Below are positions 47,103 to 58,691 of a stretch of 59,035 nucleotides of DNA, piece after piece. A program made the translations under genes and the position numbers. How positions within the stretch are numbered: the stretch's first letter is position 1; each line of letters opens with the position of its first letter. This DNA comes from Chromera velia (taxonomy: Eukaryota; Sar; Chromeraceae). The DNA is taken from assembly GCA_018398765.1 (NCBI GenBank), contig JAHBMJ010004781.1:18706-77740 (forward strand), read 5' to 3'. Under the pieces are notes generated by a model. The model saw only the letters and a list, made by a program, of their open reading frames with translations. It was not told the DNA's origin and searched no databases.

Positions 47103-50100
47103 AGTCAGAGAGCCGTGAACGCAGTCGACGTGCAGATCCGGGGAGAACAGGCGGAGGCCTTTGAGGCTCTGAGGGTCTGCTNNNNNNNNGGGGGGGGGGG
47201 GGGGGGTTGTTTGAGAGCAAAGGGGGTATGGTGGGGACTTTTTTCTTCTCGATCGTCTTTCTTGTTGTCGTCTGTTTGTTTTTTCATAGCGGCCTGTTTG
47301 GGTTTTGAACAAAGAGGTTGCATTGTTTCAGAGCCCCTCTCTCTCTGCGTTTGTGTGCATGTGTGTGTGTGTGTGTGTGTGACTGCAGGCCCAACTCGAT
47401 CGGGCGATGGAGTCAGTTGCTGCTGCTGGAAGCTCTTGGAGGGCCGAGCTAAGGGAAGCTCAACAGGCGGGGGTCAGTAAGGGGCTGGGCTGGAAAAGGC
47501 CGTGTGGATCAATTGGTGGTTGGGTAGATGGGAGGGCTGGATGGGTTTGTCTGCCCATAAGCTTCTTGTCTTTCCTGCTTGCTTGCTTTTTTGCCTGTCC
47601 GTCCATATCTGTCTACTGATCTATGACAGAAAGACAAAATGCCTTCCACACAAGTTTGTCACAGGACCCGTCTTTCTGTGGCAATACAGGAAGGAATGGA
47701 ATTTTGCTGTGTGTTGACCAGGCAAAGATTGGCACATGGCAAATAGTGTTGGTTCATGTTTCCGCAAATGACATTTTTGTCTTTTTGTGTGTGTGTGTGC
47801 AGGTGACAGAGGTTGAGGAAGCAGAGCGACGAGAGAGGAGGAAGTGCGAGGCTCAGATGGCGGACATGCAGAGGAGACACGACGAACAGGTCAGAGAGAA
47901 GACTCGCGGGCATTTGTCTTACTTTTTTGGGCGGAAAGAGAAGGGGGTGTTTTTGGATTCAGCCGCGGTGGTCTGATCTGTCCTCTCCAGTGTGCGTGAA
48001 TTGAATTAAATGGACTCGTGTATGCCATCAATAGGGGAAGCTGAAGGGACGATGAGAAAAAGAACAATCGAAGGTTTCGTTGCACATGTGTGGCAGGGAG
48101 ATCGCACATCAATAGTTTCCTTCTCTTCTCTCAGTCACCCCGTTCTTCCTTCCACCTTCCCTTTTTGCCCTCCTTTGTGACTTGCTCTGTGACTGCTGTG
48201 CGTATGCATGATACACCGCTACGTGTGATGCCTTTTCTTCTGTCTCCTTCAGCTGTCTTTGATCCAATTTCTCTTCTGTCTGTCTGTATGTGCCTAACCG
48301 TGTGCCTGAGTGAGTGCAGGTTGCTGCACTGGAGGCTGAGATGCGGAGGCAGGCAGACTCCTGGGAGACTGAGAGGTCCCTCTTGGAGGGAAAGGCGAGA
48401 GCGATGAAGATCGCGTTGGCAAAATGGCAAATCGACTACAGGAGACACGCAGAGGAACAGTCAGTAGATCAGAGAGTGGGGGGGTCCAGGCAGTAGGAGA
48501 GAAAGAGGCAGAGAGACAGACAGAGAGAGGTTCAAACGGGAGGGCTTCAGGGTATGGGCTTCTTTGTGGGAGATCAATCGCTTCCGCTCCTTTGTTTTCT
48601 TTCCTCCTCGCATGGCTGCGTTTCTTTGCGGGTCTGCTCTTTCCTCAAGCAGTTTTCGTTCCACAAAGATGCATGTGTGTGTATGTATGCATGTACGCAT
48701 ATCATCTGTTTGTGCCTTTGCGTATATACATCTGCATTTATGTTCCGTTCAGATTCGAGGAGGAGGTTTCAGGTCTGGAGTCTGCGTTCATCTCCGAGAT
48801 CGGGAGGGTCGCTCGGGAGGTGGCTCGAAATAGGGAAGCGTCTGCGGTGGGTTTCTTTCTTTCTTTCTTTCTTTCTTTCTGTCTGTCTGTCTGTCTGTAT
48901 GCCTTCTGAGTCTGTCTTCTTCAGTGAAACGTCTCTTTTAATGCTTGCGAGAGGGAGGGAGGGAGAGAAAGAAGATGTGGGGAAGCCGGTCTGGGTTTTG
49001 GCATTGAGGCTTTCTGAAGGAGTTATACATGCATGGTGTGAGAGCACACTGACCTTCCTTCTCCATGTCCGTTCGCCTTGCCCGATGCATCCATATGCAG
49101 AGGGTCTCTCGAAATGCGCGCCTTTTGTCGGCAGCTGAGAAGGCGAACTCTGCTTCCCTCGGCCTGGTCTCCCCCGGAGCCCCCCCTGTCGCCCCTGCCC
49201 TCACAGCTCCGCCTTCTAGTGCACAACAAGGCGGACGAGGAGGAAAGGACACAACGACGACGCTACGGACGTTCGGGGCAGGGTCCCCGTTCTCGGTTCC
49301 TCTTGCTCCTGGTCTCTTAGGGGGGAGGCAGGAACTCCAGGGGGGTGGACAGTTTGATGGTGTACAGTCAAAGGGGGGAGGGGAACTGGAGGGCGAGGGT
49401 GAGGGTGAGGCCGTGGGCCGTCTGCGTGTGTTGACTGCAGCGTTACAGCGTTTGTGGGAGGCTGCGGATGTAGGGGACGAAGAGATGGATTTGTTCATGC
49501 AGAAGGTTGAGAGGGCGGTCACGCCGGTGGAACAGGGAGGAGCAGCAAAGGGAGCAGGGGGGGCAGAGGGTATTGTGGAGGCACAGGCTGTCCTTGAGGT
49601 GAGTCAAGAGAGTGAAAATATACTGAGTTCTGTCTGGATGCTTCCGTTTGCTGTATGACGCTGATGCTGGTCCCTGGGTTGATTCTGCCTGCCTCTTTTG
49701 CTGTCAATATTTTCGGCCATGCCCTCAACGCACTTCGAGGAAAAAATGAACATGCTTGGGCACACACCCTGCCCCCTTTTGCCTCTATGTGCCGTTGCTG
49801 AACAAATCTGTGAGGGGTCGACATTTCTTTCTCTTTTTATCGGGCCCCTGCCTGCCTGCCTGCCTGCCTGCCTGTGTGTTTTTGGTTGTTTGCTTATTTG
49901 TTGCTTGCAGGTTTACGAGAGAGAGGTACGGGCTCTGGAGGCGCGTGTGCCTCTGGAGACCGCACTCGGGAGGAGGGAGGCTCTTCTGAAGGACAGAGAC
50001 AGGGAGCAACAACATGAGTCAGTCCGTCAGTCAGTCAGTGAGTCAATGAGCGAGTGAGTGAGTGCAGGGGTCAATGCTTCATAGAAACTGAAAGAGTGAG

Positions 50101-50481
50101 TCGGTGGCGCTCTTCTTTCAGTTTGCGGAACGGAGGACAAGAAAGAAAAAAATAAGAAAGAATTCTTGAGTAAGACGGATGGTAGCGTGGCACGGGAGCT
50201 ACTCTGCTCTGATGTCTCTCTCACAGTCACACGGGAACATAATACATTCATGGGTGCCTTCCCGAACTCCCGAACTCCTGCAATGATAATTTCTCTCTTG
50301 ATTTCTTCTTCTTCTTCTTCTTCTCCTTCTTCTTCTTCTTCTTCTTCTTCTTCTGTGCAGACGGATGCCCATGGCTGCCGAGCGTGAGCGAGAGAGAGAA
50401 AGAGAGCTGGCGGAAGTGGAGAGCCAAATTCCGGGCCTGAGGGCGGCATTCCTTGCTCGGGAGGGACGCACATTCGAATAA
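43155..50481 (+). CDS. Long coiled-coil protein, possibly centrosome/basal-body type
   Basis: Fifteen exons: 43155-43453, 44033-44294, 44736-44855, 45191-45336, 45939-46059, 46295-46368, 46853-46898, 47103-47174, 47389-47472, 47803-47889, 48320-48459, 48753-48846, 49101-49598, 49911-50017 and 50361-50481. They join in frame to 756 residues. The N-terminus is polar and G/Q-rich. Residues about 65-515 are nearly continuous heptad-type helix rich in E, R, A and Q (for example VSDLLGQHHRQQLRLWEGEQ and AALEAEMRRQADSWETE), interrupted by an alanine/serine linker near residue 135. Then KIALAKWQIDYRRHAEEQ, a proline/glycine-rich linker in exon 13, a helical segment (LQRLWEAADVGDEEM) and a final charged helix. 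This resembles centrosomal or basal-body coiled-coil proteins, but I cannot name the family. The intron between exons 8 and 9 holds an assembly gap. Confidence 0.75.
45637..45720. repeat. Three tandem 28-bp units
   Basis: The unit GCCCCCCTTCTTTCTTAATG plus eight further bases starts at 45637, 45665 and 45693; the third has one or two changes. It lies in the intron between exons 4 and 5 of the coiled-coil gene. Confidence 0.9.
46471..46587. repeat. Intronic direct repeat, 38 bp, spacing 78
   Basis: GGTGTGTTCGATCTGAGATG and the following GGGAGAGGGAAGGGAAAAC at 46471 recur at 46549 with one mismatch. Both copies lie inside the intron between exons 6 and 7 of the coiled-coil gene and do not touch an exon. 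Confidence 0.9.
47065..47100. repeat. (GT)n adjoining a 3' splice site
   Basis: A GT run forms the entire tract before the CAG acceptor of exon 47103-47174. Similar GT runs abut or closely precede acceptors at 11862, 16158, 16500, 47389 and 47803. Confidence 0.9.
47182..47206. other. Assembly gap followed by a 17-base G run
   Basis: Eight N at 47182-47189, then 17 G. The gap starts 8 bases after the donor of exon 8 of the coiled-coil gene and so lies in an intron. The true length is unknown; sequencing probably failed in the G run. Confidence 0.95.
48850..48898. repeat. (TTTC)n-(TGTC)n microsatellite
   Basis: It begins four bases after the exon 12 donor of the coiled-coil gene. Confidence 0.9.
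50307..50354. repeat. (CTT)n microsatellite
   Basis: CTT run that serves as the pyrimidine tract for the last exon of the coiled-coil gene (acceptor before 50361). Confidence 0.9.
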
Positions 50482-52401
50482 GGACGAGAGGGACATTGTG
50501 GGAAGAGCATTGGTCTGCATTCGCTCCTTTGTGTCTGAGCGAGGGAAAGAGGACGTATGGAGATCTGAGGGAAACGAACTACGTGTGCGTTCCCGCCATT
50601 TCAAAGACCTGTCTGTCTATTCAGACACACTGAAAATCTCCCTTCCCTTCTCTTCCCTTCCCTTCCCTTCTCTTTCTTTTAATTCTTCCAATCCTCTTCT
50701 GTCTGTCAACTCTCCGGGGGTCCCTGAGGCACTTGTTCTTCATTCCCTTTGTATCATGTCTGTCGATCCGTCTAGCTGTCTCGACAACAACGGTTCGATC
50801 AGAAGGCGCGGGAAACTAGGACAGAAGGAAGCAAAAGGACGCCCGTGTGTGCCGTGGGTAGACGGCCGAAGGGACTCGGGAGTGGATGTTCTGGTCATTT
50901 GCCCTCAAGGTGTTTTCTCCTCTCTTTGGACCTTGGAGGAGAGCAAAGAGAATCCGAGAGAGACGGGCAAAAAGAAAAAGAGGAAGATTCAGTCTCAGAC
51001 TCCGCATCGTTGTGCAAATTCCCCAGTACTCCTCCGATGTTCAAATCATGTTCTATAGAGCTCCCATACATGTTTTTGAATCCGGTCTGTGACTGTCTTT
51101 CAATTAAAAACAATATTGTTAAGGATGTTAACTGAAAGAGCAATAGCGCTTTTGATGAAAGTTGATCTAGCCGCTAATTGATTTTTTGCTACAAACTTTA
51201 CGTCTAAGGTTTTGGGATTGATTGATTGATTCGTTATAAGATTGGTTGATAGGCTATAGGATCTGTACTATATAAAACCTAGTATAAAACTTTATTAAAT
51301 TCCGAAGGAGTTCTGCATGTGAAAGTTACTTATTCATTTTAGAAGTTACTATACATAAAATTTAGATAAAAGGATTTTAGTAGAATTTACGTGGCATTGA
51401 TATAAGTGTAATAAGTGTGTGATAAGTGTTTTATTGGTGCCCTTGAGCACTGTCGCCGTTTTGTCTTGTATAGGTCGCCCCCGCCTAGGCTCCCCATGCA
51501 TACGTAAAAAAAATAAAAAAAAATTGGCCAAAACCTGAATTAGTTTTTTTATTTTTTTATTTTTGTGTGTGGGCTCATCTTTGAGCTTCGAACTTGAAGT
51601 GTCTGCTAGTGGCTGCTTCAAAAAAATAAATAAAAAAATAAAAAGTAAAAGTGATTTGGGGCAATTAACTTTGTTATTTTTTTACGTATGGGGAGCCTAG
51701 GCTCCCGCAAACGGCAGGGCCCCAGGGTGTGTACCCCATCGCTGAGGCTTAGACCATACCTCATGGCCCGCTTAGAATCTCTTCCAGGCCGTTTTCAATC
51801 AACTTTCTTGTTAATTGCACACGCGCGGCCTGAGCTTTTACATGTGATGTGCTTTACACATGACGTGGAATCTACTAGTAGGCTTACTAGGCTATAGCTA
51901 TAATAGGAAGAATCCGTGAGTATGAGAGGTTAGCCTACAATTTGGCTACAAAGCTCGATCTGCATGCTGTAGCCTACAGGTTTTTGAGGTATCTGCTTCT
52001 AGAGTGCCTTCTCAACGGTGCAAGTCGAGGCCCCGCAATGGACCGCGGGGTGACCCGAAACATAAATCTTATTCTATGAAATTGAATTTTAAATTCCATA
52101 GAGTCATGCAGCTACCCATACAGTTGAATCTAGAGTTAAATTTTAAATTTTTAAATCCCTAAGTTCAACGCCAACTAAATTCTGTATATATTGCTTGATA
52201 TGATTTGTACTTCAGTTGTAGATTCAGTTTTAATGATACCCCCTCTGAGTCCTTTAATCATTTTGACTAGCATTTTGATCATCCGTCTAGTCATCCCCTT
52301 TATTTTCTTCATTTATCTTCATCTTCAGCTTCCTCTTCCTGATCATTATACGATTTCAGACGAATCGATCAGAGTTGGAAGGGGATCATCATGGTGGGGA
52401 T
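50482..52401. other. Convergent gap with AT-rich tracts and a fold-back element
   Basis: Between the coiled-coil gene and the LRR gene, stop to stop. 50482-51050 is ordinary-composition sequence without a supported gene; 51060-51690 and 52040-52340 are AT-rich. The fold-back element at 51483-51705 is listed separately. 51706-52040 holds a GC-richer block without a recognisable feature. Confidence 0.55.
51483..51705. mobile_element. Fold-back / MITE-like element
   Basis: The left arm (about 51483-51515) is GCCTAGGCTCCCCAT, then ACGTAAAAAAAATAA. The right arm (about 51674-51705) reads TTATTTTTTTACGTATGGGG, then AGCCTAGGCTCC, the reverse complement apart from a two-base GC insertion in the left arm. 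Inner parts (T-rich at 51545-51567, A-rich at 51619-51645) are also roughly complementary. It has no coding capacity and is about 223 bp long, typical of a MITE. Outer target duplications are not evident. Confidence 0.65.
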
Positions 52402-54817
52402 CTAGGTGGGGATCAAAGCGGCTACGGAACCGGGTGAACGCAAAAACTCTACCACGCAGTAAAGAGTTTCCCACACAGTCCCCTCTCCCTCGGCTGCTTT
52501 GAGGGGATTAAAGCGCAGATTCTCAAGCTTTGGAAGCGACGAAGACCGAGGCGTCAGAGCCTCGCAAAAGGCAGCAACCCCCGCGCTCGTGACCCTATTG
52601 AAACCTAAGTGCAGGGCTTTCAGGTTCGGGCACACACATCCGGCAAAAGCGTCCCCCAACCTTTTCAATCTGTTATCATTGATATCGCACTCAGCAAGAG
52701 TCAGAGACTTCAAGTGCGACAGCTTCCCCTCACTTGCTGCAAAAGAGGCCAGCCCCTCCTCCCCCAGACGACCTCTTGTCAAATCGAGGGTCTCTATGCT
52801 GGGTGGGAGTCCCTTTTCGCTCTCGGCAATGGCTCGAAAAAGGGGGTCAATCATGGGGGGGGGTGAGTGGATGCACAGCCCAAAACCAATTTGACACATC
52901 TCACGGGGGAATTGTCCTCTCCTCACACCGTCACACAAAACCCCCAACCCCCCCTCATCTAGAAAAAACACTCTCGATTCCCCTCGGCGATCCACCTCCT
53001 TAAGCGACGGAAGCTTGCCCGATGCGAGAGCAGCCACGAACGGCCCTCCGGCATTTACGACGTCCGTGCAACCCACGCTGCCCGGGATTTCGAATAACAG
53101 CAAATGTGACAGTACCGGGAGCCCTTTCTCACTCTCAACGATTGCTCGCATGAAGTCCCCCCACGCATCACTGTCCACCCCCGCATTCTCACTCAAGTTC
53201 AGCACACGCACCCCCACAAGGGCACCCCCCCTGACAGCGTCTGCCAACTCTCTCAGGTCTGCATTCGTTAGACCGGCGCACGACACGTCAAGGTGAGACA
53301 GGTTTGGGAACTTCCGAGACAAAAGTGCCCTTCCAAGGCCAGGCAGCCCTTCCCCCCCATTCAGTCTCAAATACGAGAGATGAGGAAGACCCTCACTGCT
53401 CTCAACAACTGCAGACATGAGCGCTTCCATGCCGACCCTAGTTGTGCGAGAAATCTCGAGGGATCGAAGCCCCGAAAGATTCCCCCGTCTCACTGCGACT
53501 GCCAAGAGCTCAAGGTCTGCATCTGTGCAAGAGAGTTCCCGCACAGAGAATTTTGTTAAGCGAGGGAGCTTCACAACACTCAGAGCTCTGAAGAGAACAC
53601 TCTTCCCCTCGCGGACTGCCTCCCCTTGAGTGTTACCTAACAGATCACAAACACTGACCGACTCAAGGCAGGCAAGCCGTTCCATTTCAATCGCGACACC
53701 CAACAATCTCAACTGCTCACCGATCAGCTCTTCATTAGCTTCAAAGGTCAACCAGTAGAGGAGAAACTCAAGACTCTCAAACTGCGGTGCCTCTGCAGCG
53801 TCGATCATTTCTCTGAGGAACGGTGCACCATCAACGTTCATAAAAAGAAGACACAAGGTGCGCACACACGGATACCTGCCTGCACCTAGGCCACGCAACG
53901 TCTGTTCATCTAGAGCGACGGAGCTCGTCTCTAGAGACACATGGAGGTTGGGAGGGCACTCTGAAGATGCGAGGGCAGAAAGAAATGACCGCATATGCTC
54001 CTTCTCTCTCACCCGATTTGTCTCTAGCTTCAAATTCTTCAAACAAGGGACCACAGCTGCCTTGACAGCCTTCCCCAAAGACTGCAGACACAAGCCCTTG
54101 AACCTATTCCATCTCAAGTCAAGCGTCTCAAGATTCGGTAATTCCCCCTTCCCCATCACTTCAGCAATTCGTGTTATCGCCCCATCCGAGAGCATGCAGC
54201 CGTGCAGTAGGAGCTCACGGAGATCAGGCAGAGATAGTGCACTGAACAAAAAGTTCATACAGATCAACCCCTCATCATCAGAAGGCGGATCTTCGTCCTC
54301 CTCCCCACCCTCCTCCCCTTCCCCAGCTCCCTCCCCCCCCTCTGCCTCTTTTTCCTGCTCTACCCCCTCTTCTTCGCCCCCCACTTCTTCTTCCTCCTCG
54401 TCTTCATCATCTTCTTCTTCCTCTTCTTCTTCCTCCTCTTCTTCTGTTTCGGTTTCTTCTTCTTCCTCTTCTTCATCTTCTTCTTCCCCCTCCTCTTCCT
54501 CACCTTCCCCTTCTCCCTCTTCTCCTCCCAACTCGTTATATGACAGGTTCAGCATCTCCAATCTCACCCCCTTCGCCTTCACGGCCCCACACAAAATCTC
54601 CAGCCCTTCTCTGTCTAGCCCTGTGCGACCGAGGTCCAGTCTGCGCAAACTTGATGAGCCTGAGGCCAAATCTCTCTCGATGCACTCTGCAAGTGGACGG
54701 ATTCCCTCTATGCCCAGAGAGTTGCCTGCATGCAAATCCACACACAGAAGCTCGAGCAAAACATTGGAGAGAGAAATCGGAATCGAAGGGTGAATGAACG
54801 AATCAGTCAGGAGAGAG

Positions 54818-54853
<36 letters not shown>

Positions 54854-56010
54854 TTCAAATTGAATCATCAAAGAGAAAAAGAAGACGCAAAATCGCAGAG
54901 ACCAAGTAAAAGTACCCCTATTCAATCGATTCGCAGACACGGACATGCAGTTGCATTGATGCAAACATGCAACCGTGTGGTCGGTCTATGCATGAAGAAA
55001 ATCCGTTGGTAGTCTATGAGCAAGTGAATGGCAGACAGGGCTTCTCTTCTCTTCTTAGGAAGAGCGCGCGTGTCGACGAAAAATGTGCAGATTCGGCGCA
55101 GACACTAGCACGTAGACGGGCAAGAAGGAGAGGGGAATCAGTTTCGTGCACGCGCACTGACTCCCCATACTTTTTGTCTTGTGTCTCTCTATGTATCTTC
55201 GAACTCACTGTTCGACAAACAAGTCTCGCATTCTTTTCTTTTTTTCCCAGTCGGCTGCCTGATTGTCTCACCTTGCAAGCAAAGGCTTTCCAGAGACGGC
55301 AACAAAAGGGGGAGCACCTTCACGAGTTCTTCAGGTCCTATGGAGTTAGCTGCACACACCGGACGGGTGGGTACACCGTTGGAAAGGATCCAAACATACG
55401 CACGCAAGCACAGATGCATACGTGCACACAGACACACTGTCATACTCCGAAAACTACTCCAAGACGGCCATTCACACAAACGATCGTTCGTCTCTCCCGC
55501 CCTCTCCACTCACGTCCAAAAGTGAAGGCCTTGAGTCGCGGCGCCTCCCTTCCCTCCTGTCTTGCCACTTGCAGGCGCTTCAGAAAACGGAGAAGAAAAG
55601 GGAGTGCGCGTCCCTTCACGGCCGCAGAGCCTGCATATGCACATTGCCGGGGGGTGGTCTCTGATTCAACGCATCCAACATCACAGGATTATCAGTGCCA
55701 ATTGTGTCACAAAACGGCACAGTGCACCCAGAAACTCAAACACACTGCGAAAAAGACTGCTTGTAGTGGAGAAAAGTTCTCAAACGATGCACCACATGCA
55801 GCACACAAATGACCCGGCTAGGCTTTCGGGCAGCCAGTCAAGCAGCCATAAGGAAACCAAGAAACAGAGACAGACGAACATGCAAGAGAACGCAAAGAAA
55901 GAAAGAAAGAAAGAAAGAAAGAACGAATGAACGAACGAACAAACGAACGAACGAACGAACGAACGAAAGAAAGAAAGAAAGGAAGCAAGAAAGCAAGAAA
56001 GCCAGAAAGC

Positions 56011-56042
<32 letters not shown>

Positions 56043-56384
56043 GAAAGAGAAAGAGAAAGAGAAAGAGAAACAGACAGACAGACAGACAGACAGACATAAA
56101 AGAAGCAGAGGAGGAACGACGATGTCGGGCTGGCAGGTAGACAGGCAGGCAGGAGGGGGGAAGCAGTTGCGGTTTCAAATCACACACCTACGAATTCACC
56201 CACCGAATTTGATCTCCTCAACGGAAGGGGGAAGGGTGTCAAGAAAGAAGAAGATCTTCTGCGTAGAGAGGCCGGAAGTCTCTACAACAAGAGAGGGAAG
56301 ATGGGAGTCAAGGGAACTGACACAAAGAGGCGGACCGACCTTCTTTCTCAATGCTACGGGATTGACTGACATCGAATTTCTTGT
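52402..56384 (-). CDS. Leucine-rich-repeat protein with poly-acidic insert (5' incomplete)
   Basis: Exons 56384-56204 and 54725-52402 (minus) join in phase 1 and give 834 residues to a TAG stop; earlier exons must exist. The junction restores a repeat, VEEIKFG followed by NSLGIEGIRPLAECIERDL, which supports the splice. It carries about 15 LRR units of the ribonuclease-inhibitor (LRR_RI) kind, for example LRRLDLGRTGLDREGLEIL, LETLDLRWNRFKGLCL, LSHLDVSCAGLTNADLREL, IETLDLTRGRLGEEGL and LKALHLGFNRVTSAGVAAF. A run of about 90 residues, almost all E with D and G (54530-54290), interrupts the repeats. No NB-ARC, NACHT, kinase or other effector domain is visible. The role is probably protein binding; no partner can be inferred. 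Confidence 0.8.
54806..54850. repeat. (GA)n microsatellite
   Basis: GA run in the LRR-gene intron, reading (CT)n on the sense strand about 80-125 bases before the 3' splice site at 54726. Confidence 0.9.
55894..56097. repeat. (GAAA)n-(GAAC)n-(GAGAAA)n-(GACA)n array
   Basis: About 200 bases of related four- and six-base units in blocks, in the LRR-gene intron. It gives spurious open frames on both strands. Confidence 0.9.
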
Positions 56385-58691
56385 CTGAACGAGAACGAGA
56401 GAGATTGGCCTCTTTTCAGAAGGCTTACCGTGAGTGCATGCTTTTCCGCTTTTTACACAGAGAAGAAAACCTCTTCCTCCTCCAAGACTTGGAAAGAAAG
56501 AAAGAATGAGAAGAGAAGAGGAGAGGAGATTAATGAAAAAATGACTAAACTGGATTGGTAGACTGATTGGTCGATTCCTTGACCGAGCTTTCCCCCTCAC
56601 CTGAAAGGTCGGCTTTTGTCGGAGAATTTATGGGAATTCTCCCAAGCGCTTTGTTCTGCAGTTGTAGAATGGTTGACAAAAATGCATTCAAGGAAAGATG
56701 CACAAATGGTGAGTAGCTTGGAAAGAGTTAGAAGTGCAGAGGAGGTGTGATCAATGAAAGAGAGAGAGAGAGAGATGGAAAGAGTGCTCCAATTTGTCTG
56801 CCCAGACACAGGAAGTGTTCAGCAAAACTCTCCGCCAGACAAGGGAAGAAATGGAAAAAGGGATCTATCAGTCAGGCCGCTGGCAGAGCAGAAAGAAAGA
56901 GGCTGCACCCAGCTCGTGAACAGCAGAAAGAGGACCTCACGCGGTTCTCAATCATCGTCATGCCGATCGAGGACACAAAATGCAGAAAGAATGAAAGAGA
57001 ATCACCGACCTTCATCATCATGAAAAGGCCCAGCCAAGCCAGGCCGAAGGACTCTCGGTGGCTTGCCAGCTCGGAGAGTGTCTGAGCAGGAGACAAAGAG
57101 AAAGAGAAAGAGAAGGAGGGAAAATGAATGAACGAGGGCTTCGCTGATAAGCAAGAAAAGAGACAGCACAGACTGTGTTTTCAAACGGACATCAAAGCTC
57201 GGTGATGGATTCAGCTTTAATTACTTTGCGAAGGAACCTTTGAAGAAAGAGAACCCACCCACCGCCCTTTCAAGAACTTTGGCAGGCTCTCTTCCGAAGC
57301 CACCCACCACTCATGCAGACAGCTAATCATGCAGAAAATTACATCAGCCAACCTCCGAAGCCACTCCCATTCGCTGCAGGAAGAGAGTCTGCCAGTCCAG
57401 CTCGGTCTGCTGAGCCTTTGACCCAGACTCCTCCCCCCTTTCGTTCTCCCCTGTCTGCCCTTCCCTCTCGACCCGCCTCGAGGGAGCCGATGGCCCCTCT
57501 CCTGAAGTCACCGGTGCACGCATGGGGGAGATTGTCTTTCTATGCTGTCTCAGTATGCACGTAGACACTGTTTACAGCCTGGGTGGAGCAAGTCTCTCCG
57601 CATTCTTCCTGCCGTCTCCCTTTTGCAATAGTCTCCCCGATGCATTCAAAGCGTTCTCCTGCTGCGACTTTTTACAGAAAATCTCTTCCACTATGAATGT
57701 TTTCGAGCTTCGCATAGCATTTGCTGGAAGAAAATTGAAGTCGTACACGCAGGGAGAAAAGCTCCGATGACGAACACTTAAAAACCGCCTGCAAGACGGC
57801 AGGCAATTCATTCCCATGCACTGAGCGGCGCAGCCGAGCGGCAGGAACTTTTGTCTATTGGAACGCGCACTAATGATAAATATATCCCTCAGTTCTCGGC
57901 CCACCTTGTGCTTGCATCTCGTGACCAGACATGTCTTCAATCCTCGCAGTCGGCAATGAAGCGCAAAGGGGTCAAAAGCAAAGCCCGAGTGGATTCCCAG
58001 AGGAGGGCCCTGGCCTGGTCAAGTTATCCGGAGACGGCCTTGCACCAGGTTTAGTCGGTAGATTCACAACAAGCAGTCAGTGTCCCCAATGTGAGAGCGG
58101 TAAATGTGAAAGCGATCTGCACATTGAATGTAAAGAGACCCTGCTCCAAATTTTTCAGTCTTGCCATGCCTTGCCTTCATTTTGCCATATTTTGGCAAAT
58201 TTCGGCCTCTTTAAAGGCTCTCTGTGACATTGAAATTGACAATTGCACACCCAATTTTCATCCATCGGCGCGCCGCCGGCCGTGCATCCTGCGAATGAAT
58301 GATTTAAGCGTTACATCGATCTCCCCCCCCAAAATTTGAAGAGCGCGATATGCGACTGCGTGCGTTCTCAGGGCCTCTCGGCTGAGCCCAGCAAAGCTGA
58401 GCTGCCCCCCGAGGCGATGTAATACATATCTATATATATATTTCGTACATGTATATATATATATATATATGATTACATGCATGTATAGATAGCTAGATCG
58501 AAGGCATGCAGAGCATTGAACTGCGCTGTTGTCTGGCAGTATAATTTCCAGTATTCATTCCTTTCTTCCTTCCTTAATTCTTGCAGGGACAACTTCTTTT
58601 CTTTCTTGTGTTTTAAGTGTCCTCTTAGCACTTGCCCCTTTCTCTGTACAATGCGAGACTAAGATCCCAGTGGCACTCATACCTTCCTCCA
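56385..58691. other. Region expected to hold 5' exons of the LRR gene; otherwise unresolved
   Basis: The LRR gene must continue here on the minus strand. One good candidate exon is 57081-57010 (acceptor CTCAG, donor GTCGGT, 24 codons, phase 0 to 0, TLSELASHRESFGLAWLGL). Another possible exon is 56653-56599. Neither could be joined with certainty. 57570-57940 minus has an open frame that may contain more. 58420-58480 is a (TA)n-type stretch. The promoter of the last gene should lie at about 58300-58690. Confidence 0.35.

Noticed and set aside
43155-50481. Assignment of the coiled-coil protein to a named centrosomal family
   Set aside because: Heptad-rich sequences resemble many families by chance; no diagnostic motif could be confirmed without a profile search.
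53858-54793. 311-codon plus-strand frame antisense to the LRR gene, rich in serine
   Set aside because: It is the shadow of the poly-glutamate codons. The minus frame has the LRR pattern throughout.
54967-55812. 281-codon plus-strand open frame
   Set aside because: No recognisable domain, and it lies inside the LRR-gene intron whose two flanking exons join to restore a repeat.
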